Shown piece by piece: positions 58,900 to 64,000 of a stretch of DNA of 64,000 nt. This stretch comes from Corynebacterium glyciniphilum AJ 3170. GTDB lineage: Bacteria; Actinomycetota; Actinomycetes; Mycobacteriales; Mycobacteriaceae. The DNA lies in contig NZ_CP006842.1 in the NCBI RefSeq assembly GCF_000626675.1, positions 372,001 to 436,000 of the forward strand, written 5' to 3'. Both the position numbers and the translations under genes were made by a program. Within the stretch, counting starts at the first letter, position 1; every line of letters begins with the position of its first letter. The notes under the pieces were generated by a model. The model worked only from the letters and a program-made list of their open reading frames with translations. It was not told the origin of the DNA and did not search any database.

Positions 58900-60387
58900 G
58901 TGACCAGCACCGTGACGACGACAGCGTCCCCAGCGTCCCCGACTCCTCCACGCTCGCCGCGTGCCGATGACCGGCAGCAGAACCGCCTGCTCAAACGGCT
59001 CCATTTTTTCGCGGGGGTGGTGTGCGCGCCCCTGATCCTCATCGCCGCCGTGACCGGCCTGCTTTACGCGTTCGCGCCGACGGTGGAGCAGGTGACGAAC
59101 CACTCGATGCTCACTGCCACGGCCCCCGCTGGCACAGACGGCACAGACAGGCTTCCGGTCAGTGACCTGGTTGCCACTGCCCAGAGCGAGCATCCTGACC
59201 TGACCCTGGCCGGGGTGAGGATCGGCGGCGACGGGGAGACAACCCGTGTGCTGTTCAGCGACCCTGACCTGCCGGAGTCCACCGTGCAGGCGGTGTTCCT
59301 GGACCCGTGGACAGGAGAGGTGAAGGGGGACACCACCCAGTACGGCAGTTCCGGTTCATTGCCGCTGCGACAGTGGATCGCAGAGGGCCACCGCACGGCG
59401 TGGCTCGGTGAGCCGGGGCGGCTGTACTCCGAGACTGCTGCGAGTTGGCTGGGGGTTCTTGCGGTCGGTGGCGTCGTGATGTGGTGGCAGCGGCAGCGGA
59501 AGGGTCAGGCAGGGTCACCAAAGCCCTCGAGGATCAGGTCCATGCTGCGTACCGGAGGCCGTGGCAGGACGCGGACGATGCGCCTGCACGGGGCAACAGG
59601 GACGCTCGTTGTCGCGGGCATGATCTTCCTGACCGTCACCGGACTGACCTGGTCATCGGTGGCCGGCGGCACTATCGGGGACGTGCGTGAGAAGCTGAAC
59701 TGGGGGACGCCGTCGGTGGCAGCTTCACTGCCGGGGGCACAGGAGGTGACTCCGTCCGGTGCTGCCGGTGCGCATGCCGGCCACGCTGGGCACGGCGACC
59801 ATGCGATGCCGGCGGGTGTCCGGGTCAGCGGGCTGAACTCGGGGTCGATCGACCGTGTCGCGACGACGGCGGAAGCGGAACTGCGCACCCCGGTGACGAT
59901 CACACCCCCGACCGTGGAGGGGCAGGCGTGGACGGCGTCGGAGGACCGTGTCGCCTACCGGCTGTCGAATGACGCGGTGGCGATCGACTGGTCCACAGGC
60001 ACGGTCACTGATCGGCTTGACTTCGCGGACTGGCCACTGGCGGCGAAGGCCACGAGTTGGCTTATCCAGCTGCACATGGGCACCCTCTTCGGCCTGCCGA
60101 ACCAGTTGGTGCTCGGCCTGTTGGCGGCGGCGATCATCGCGATGGTCTGCTGGGGGTACATGATGTGGTGGACACGCCGGCCGGCCGGAGGCCTCGCTGG
60201 TCCGCCGCGGAGGGCACCGTGGTCACGGCCGACGGCCGGAACGCTGGTCCTCGTCACAGCGCTGGTCGTCTACGGCATCGTCGCGCCGCTGTTCGGGATC
60301 ACCTGCCTGGCGTTCGTCGTGGGCAGCACGCTCTGGGACGCGGCACGTCGCAGGTTCAGCACTCCACTCAGCACTCCACGACGTTGA
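58900..60387 (+). CDS. PepSY-domain membrane protein
   Basis: 495 residues from GTG 58900, chosen because TACGAT (58880-58885) is a fitting -10 for a leaderless start; the in-frame GTG at 58822 is the alternative. Four helices of the PepSY_TM type: RLHFFAGVVCAPLILIAAVTGLLYAF first, LHGATGTLVVAGMIFLTVTGLTWS and a C-terminal pair, with PepSY domains outside and a His-rich loop (HAGHAGHGDHA). Such proteins occur with metal and redox systems. Divergent from PCu(A)C/DyP; the 3' end overlaps sdaA by 20 nt. Confidence 0.88.
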   Translation: MTSTVTTTASPASPTPPRSPRADDRQQNRLLKRLHFFAGVVCAPLILIAAVTGLLYAFAPTVEQVTNHSMLTATAPAGTDGTDRLPVSDLVATAQSEHPDLTLAGVRIGGDGETTRVLFSDPDLPESTVQAVFLDPWTGEVKGDTTQYGSSGSLPLRQWIAEGHRTAWLGEPGRLYSETAASWLGVLAVGGVVMWWQRQRKGQAGSPKPSRIRSMLRTGGRGRTRTMRLHGATGTLVVAGMIFLTVTGLTWSSVAGGTIGDVREKLNWGTPSVAASLPGAQEVTPSGAAGAHAGHAGHGDHAMPAGVRVSGLNSGSIDRVATTAEAELRTPVTITPPTVEGQAWTASEDRVAYRLSNDAVAIDWSTGTVTDRLDFADWPLAAKATSWLIQLHMGTLFGLPNQLVLGLLAAAIIAMVCWGYMMWWTRRPAGGLAGPPRRAPWSRPTAGTLVLVTALVVYGIVAPLFGITCLAFVVGSTLWDAARRRFSTPLSTPRR

Positions 60388-61729
60388 CGGCGAGGCCGCC
60401 GCGGCTGGTCTCCTTGTACTTGTCGTTCATGTCGGCACCGGTCTCGCGCATCGTCTGAATGACCGCATCGAGCGAGACGACGTGCGAGCCGTCGCCGGCC
60501 AGCGCGAGGCGCGCGGCGGTGACCGCGGTGGACGCGGCGACGGCGTTGCGCTCGATACACGGGATCTGGACCAGGCCCCCGATGGGGTCGCAGGTCAGGC
60601 CGAGGTGATGTTCGACAGCGATCTCGGCGGCATTCTCCACCTGTGCGGCGGTGCCGCCGCGGACCGCGCAGAACCCGGCGGCGGCCATGGCACAGGCCGA
60701 GCCGACCTCCGCCTGGCAACCACCCTCGGCGCCGGAGATGGAGGCGTTGGCCTTGATCAGTGAACCCACCGCGGCGGCGGTGAGCAGGAAGGTCCGCACG
60801 TCGCGGTCGGTGGCGTCGGGAGTCGTCTTCCACCAGTAGTGCAGCACGGCGGGAATGATGCCCGCGGCACCGTTGGTGGGGGCGGTGACGACTCGTCCCC
60901 CACCGGCGTTTTCCTCGTTGACGGCGAGGGCGTAGACGTGCAGCCATTCGTCGATGGCCGACGTGGGGTCGTCCTCCAGGCGTCGGCGCATCGCGGCGGC
61001 GCGGCGTCGGACGTGGAGGCGCCCGGGAAGGACGCCGTCGGCGTGCAGACCGGCGTCGACGCAGGTGCGCATCGCAGCCCAGACGGCGTCAATGCCGGCG
61101 GTAACGTCGTCAGGGGAGCGTCGGGCACATTCGGCGGCCCAGGCGACGTCGGCGACAGTACGTCCGTCGGTACACAGGGCGAGGAGTTCTGCGGCGTTGC
61201 TGAACCCGGGACCGTCCTCGGCGGCAGGAGCAGCGTGCTCACGGTCGTCTCCGACGCGTTCGATGAAGCCGCCGCCGACGGAAAGGTACGTCTCTTCCAG
61301 GAGGGGTGTTCCTCCGCCGTCTCCCCACGCCTGCAGCACCATGGTGTTCGGGTGGCGGAGGTCGCGGGAGGCGGGGTTGAAGACCACGTCGTCGCGGCTG
61401 AAGAGGACAGGGGTTCGACCGTCGAGCTGTAGGTCCGTGGGGGTGTCGGGGTGCTCCGACCATGCGCCACGGACGTCATCGGGGTCGCACGTCTCCGGCT
61501 GGGCGCCGCGGAGCCCGGCGACCACGGCGTCCGGGGTGCCGTGTCCGCGTCCGGTGGCGGACAACGACCCGTAGAGCTGGACGCTGACCCGGGCGACGCC
61601 GGTGAGGTCAGCGGCCCGGCAAGCGAAGTCGGCGCCGGCACGCATCGGCCCGACCGTGTGGGACGAGGACGGCCCGATGCCGATGGAGAACAGGTCGAGC
61701 GCGGAGACGTACACCGTCGTTGACGTCAT
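60368..61729 (-). CDS. sdaA: L-serine dehydratase, iron-sulfur type, single chain
   Basis: A 453-residue enzyme converting L-serine to pyruvate and ammonia. The start [27 protein letters not shown] is the signature of the beta part; the alpha part has [17 protein letters not shown] and [12 protein letters not shown], which supply the Cys ligands of the 4Fe-4S cluster. Length is normal. It starts 2 nt after the amidohydrolase stop, so they share a transcript. Confidence 0.95.
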   Translation of the reverse strand: MTSTTVYVSALDLFSIGIGPSSSHTVGPMRAGADFACRAADLTGVARVSVQLYGSLSATGRGHGTPDAVVAGLRGAQPETCDPDDVRGAWSEHPDTPTDLQLDGRTPVLFSRDDVVFNPASRDLRHPNTMVLQAWGDGGGTPLLEETYLSVGGGFIERVGDDREHAAPAAEDGPGFSNAAELLALCTDGRTVADVAWAAECARRSPDDVTAGIDAVWAAMRTCVDAGLHADGVLPGRLHVRRRAAAMRRRLEDDPTSAIDEWLHVYALAVNEENAGGGRVVTAPTNGAAGIIPAVLHYWWKTTPDATDRDVRTFLLTAAAVGSLIKANASISGAEGGCQAEVGSACAMAAAGFCAVRGGTAAQVENAAEIAVEHHLGLTCDPIGGLVQIPCIERNAVAASTAVTAARLALAGDGSHVVSLDAVIQTMRETGADMNDKYKETSRGGLAVNVVEC

Positions 61730-61731
61730 TG

Positions 61732-62949
61732 TCAGGATTCTACCGTGGTGGCCCCGACGGGACGTGCAGCCTGGCGGGCGAGCAGCTCACCGCGGGTCTC
61801 CGGGGTGAGGGCGACGGTGGCTGCGGCGAGGGCGAGACCCTTCGCCGAGACAATGGCGGCGTCGTCTCCGGCCGGCGTAGCTGCCGCTGCCGCGAAACCG
61901 GTGGTGTGCGGCGGGGCATCAGTGCCGAGGAGCGCGATCATCGGGTGGATGGACGGGACGACCTGGGACACATTGCCCATGTCGGTGGAACCGCCGGAGC
62001 TGCCCGGCTGTGCGGTGACGTCGCGACCCAGGTCGGTCAGTGCCGTGTTCCAGGCGTCGGCGAGGGTCGGGTCCTGCACGAGGCTGGCATAGCGGGGCTC
62101 AGTCTCCACGACTGACCAGGAGCAGCCGGAGGCCAGCGCACCGGCCTCGAAGCAGTTCATCACGCGGCGCTTGGCGTCCTCGAGGATGTCCATGTCGAAG
62201 GCGCGGACTTCGGCGTCGATTTCGGTGTGGTCGGGGATGATGTTGGTGACGTCGCCGCCGTCGGTAACGACACCGGCGACACGCACCGAGTTGTCCAGTT
62301 GCTGGCGCAGCAGTCCTATGGATGTCAGGGCGACCGTCGCAGCGTCGAGGGCGTTGACGCCGTTCTGTGGTGCCGCGGCGGCATGGGCCGGAGTGCCGGT
62401 GTAGGTGACCTTGAAGCGGTCGACGGCCTGGCTGGTGAAGTCACCGCACCGGGCGTCGGTGACGCCGGGCCCGCCGTGGACCATGAGGGAGATCGTTGCG
62501 TCCTCCCAGGCTCCTTCCCGCAGCATGAGCACTTTGCCGCCGCCGTGTTCCTCAGCCGGGGTGCCGAGGAGTTTGACGCGGATACCGGCGGCGTCGGCGA
62601 TCTCGGCGAGTCCCAGGGCGGCGCCCAGCCCGGCGGTGGCGATGATGTTGTGTCCGCAGGCGTGGCCGATGCCGGGGAGGGCGTCGTATTCGGCGCAGAC
62701 GGTGACGACGAAGTCTCCGCTGCCGTAGGTGGCTTCGATCGCGGTGTTCAGGCCGTAGACGCCGACGGTGACGTCGAAACCGGCGGCGCGCAGTTCCTCG
62801 GCGACCAGGTTGGCGGAGTCGTGTTCATTGAAGGCGAGTTCGGGGTTGGCGTGGATCGTGTGGCTGATCTCGAGCAGGCGGTCGCGGTGGTTGTCGATAC
62901 GTTCGGTGACGGCGTCGGTCGCGGTGGTGAGGGTGGTGAGATCAGTCAT
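61732..62949 (-). CDS. M20-family amidohydrolase
   Basis: A 405-residue zinc peptidase of the M20D group: AEYDALPGIGHACGHN (metal His/Asp), GTPAEEHGGGKVLM (catalytic Glu pair), MVHGGPG and a final metal-site His in the C-terminal part. The sequence resembles AbgB-like N-acyl amino acid or aminobenzoyl-glutamate hydrolases. Being paired with serine dehydratase suggests use of an N-acyl amino acid as nutrient (inference). Confidence 0.88.
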   Translation of the reverse strand: MTDLTTLTTATDAVTERIDNHRDRLLEISHTIHANPELAFNEHDSANLVAEELRAAGFDVTVGVYGLNTAIEATYGSGDFVVTVCAEYDALPGIGHACGHNIIATAGLGAALGLAEIADAAGIRVKLLGTPAEEHGGGKVLMLREGAWEDATISLMVHGGPGVTDARCGDFTSQAVDRFKVTYTGTPAHAAAAPQNGVNALDAATVALTSIGLLRQQLDNSVRVAGVVTDGGDVTNIIPDHTEIDAEVRAFDMDILEDAKRRVMNCFEAGALASGCSWSVVETEPRYASLVQDPTLADAWNTALTDLGRDVTAQPGSSGGSTDMGNVSQVVPSIHPMIALLGTDAPPHTTGFAAAAATPAGDDAAIVSAKGLALAAATVALTPETRGELLARQAARPVGATTVES

Positions 62950-63077
62950 TCGGGCTCCTTGAAAGTGGGGTAGTGGTCACCGTGGTGGGCGCGCACGTCA
63001 AGCGTAGTGTGAGCATAAGGTAGTGAGGTGCTGGAACCTGACGGCCGTAGGGCAGGAAATCGACGGAAAATGGTCAA

Positions 63078-64000
63078 ATGACGCAGGAAATGACACTGGA
63101 TGCCCTGGATGAACGGCTAGTTCACGCCGTTCAGGTGGCTCCGCGTGCAGCGTGGGCGGCATTGGCGCCCATCGTAGGCGCGGACCCGGTCACCCTCGCC
63201 CGTCGGTGGTCGCATCTCCGTCGGCAGGGCGCGGTCTACGTCACCGGTTACGGGTGGGATCCCGACGCGGTGTTCTCCCTCATCGAAATCGAGTGTCGGC
63301 CAGGACGGACCCTGCAGGTGGCGGAGGCGCTGGTGGAGGAGCGTGGAGCGTTCACGATCGACCTCACCGCCGGTGCCCGTGACATCATGCTCAGTCTGCT
63401 GACTCCGGATACCTCGGCGTTGGCGCACTGGACCCTTGAACACATTCAGGAACTGGACGGGGTGCGTCGTGTGCGGACGCACCTGGTCTCCCAGGTCGTC
63501 GCTGATGCCCGCGAGTGGCGCCTGCGCGCGCTCTCCCGCGATGAGGTGGCGGCGATCACCGGGCGCACCGCGTCTGGCAGCGCCGGTGCGGCAATGCCGC
63601 GACTGACGCCTGACGAAATGGAGAAGGTCCGTGAGGCGCTGGCTGTGGACGGGAGGGCCTCGTCTGCGGAGGTGGCGGATTCGGCAGGGATCACTGCGCG
63701 TAAGGCACGTGAGGTCGTGGCTGTGATGACGGCAACGGACCGCTACAACGTCCGCGTGGACGTTGCACGGTCGCGGACGCCGTGGCCGGTGTCGGTGTGG
63801 TACTTCCTCCAGGTGCCGGCGGACAAGGTGTCGAGGGTCGGGCCGTTGCTCAGCAAGATCGATGAAGCCCGTCTCGTGGTCACGGCGACGGGTGAGTACA
63901 ACGTGATCATGGCGGCGTGGCTCCGCTCACTGTTGGACGTGAACAAGCTCGAAGCGGTTCTTGAGGAGCGTCTACCGGGAGTGCGGATCGTTGACCGGTC
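63078..64000 (+). CDS. Lrp/AsnC-family regulator with tandem units (3' end outside window)
   Basis: The frame is open from ATG 63078 to the window edge (over 307 codons). Residues about 9-55 form an HTH (LDERLVHAVQVAPRAAWAAL...TLARRWSHLRRQGAV), then an AsnC-type sensor domain to about 135, followed by a second HTH (EKVREALAVDGRASSAEVADSAGITARKAREVV) and the start of a second sensor domain. Double Lrp proteins of this kind are common in actinobacteria. An in-frame ATG at 63090 behind AGGAA is an alternative start. Divergent from the amidohydrolase-sdaA operon, its probable target. Confidence 0.85.
   Translation, partial: MTQEMTLDALDERLVHAVQVAPRAAWAALAPIVGADPVTLARRWSHLRRQGAVYVTGYGWDPDAVFSLIEIECRPGRTLQVAEALVEERGAFTIDLTAGARDIMLSLLTPDTSALAHWTLEHIQELDGVRRVRTHLVSQVVADAREWRLRALSRDEVAAITGRTASGSAGAAMPRLTPDEMEKVREALAVDGRASSAEVADSAGITARKAREVVAVMTATDRYNVRVDVARSRTPWPVSVWYFLQVPADKVSRVGPLLSKIDEARLVVTATGEYNVIMAAWLRSLLDVNKLEAVLEERLPGVRIVDR

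Overview
The window looks like chromosomal DNA of a high-GC actinobacterium, most likely an environmental or food-associated Corynebacterium (inference). The reasons are strong G/C in third codon positions, many start codons lying directly behind a -10 element (leaderless transcripts), lipoproteins and Tat substrates of corynebacterial type, a pair of half-size ABC transporters resembling corynebacterial TetAB, and the trio DyP peroxidase / PCu(A)C chaperone / PepSY protein. No rRNA, tRNA, CRISPR array or prophage was seen.

Layout. 0-3.4 kb: purine catabolism on the + strand (end of uraD, uraH, an NCS2 purine permease, guaD). 3.4-10 kb: amino-acid permease, PNPOx-like protein, MBL hydrolase, DUF6226-like protein, glutathione peroxidase, a WYL regulator facing a VOC protein, and GtrA. 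10-15.7 kb: second half of purine catabolism on the - strand (DUF6986 aldolase-like, allantoinase, allantoicase, flavoprotein). Together the two halves cover guanine deamination and the steps from hydroxyisourate to ureidoglycolate. Neither xanthine dehydrogenase nor a classical uricase is visible. 15.7-21.2 kb: PhoX-type phosphatase, MFS exporter with its TetR regulator, TPR/thioredoxin-fold protein.

21.2-27.4 kb: a zinc-acquisition locus (CobW GTPase, AztA, AztB, two AztD paralogues, AztC) with two near-perfect Fur/Zur-type palindromes. 27.4-33.7 kb: a visibly more AT-rich, probably acquired island. It starts with a decayed ISL3 transposase and carries a YoaK-like membrane protein, a mycofactocin-type SDR, a FadR-type GntR regulator, a dicarboxylate-type symporter and a second, C-terminally extended allantoicase. 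33.7-41.9 kb: a redox/metal region with a thioredoxin reductase-methyltransferase fusion, an AIF-like reductase, an SDR, a His-rich tandem-repeat protein, a methyltransferase behind CsoR-like and Fur/Zur-like sites, and a Zur-box-controlled flavoprotein plus BASS/ACR3-like transporter.

42-55.6 kb: four export/resistance modules, three beside a regulator and palindrome: MFS with XRE-cupin; TetAB-like ABC pair with TetR plus an orphan siderophore-binding lipoprotein; TetR with ABC-2 exporter opposite YibE/F; and an ABC-F protein behind a leader ORF with competing RNA hairpins. 55.6-64 kb: small membrane and secreted proteins, DyP peroxidase/PCu(A)C/PepSY, serine dehydratase, M20 amidohydrolase and the start of a double Lrp/AsnC regulator.

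Most notable: the candidate attenuator ahead of the ABC-F gene; several Fur/Zur boxes that tie scattered genes into one putative zinc regulon, including an uncharacterised flavoprotein with a Cys-rich tail; and the second ureide module in the AT-rich island.
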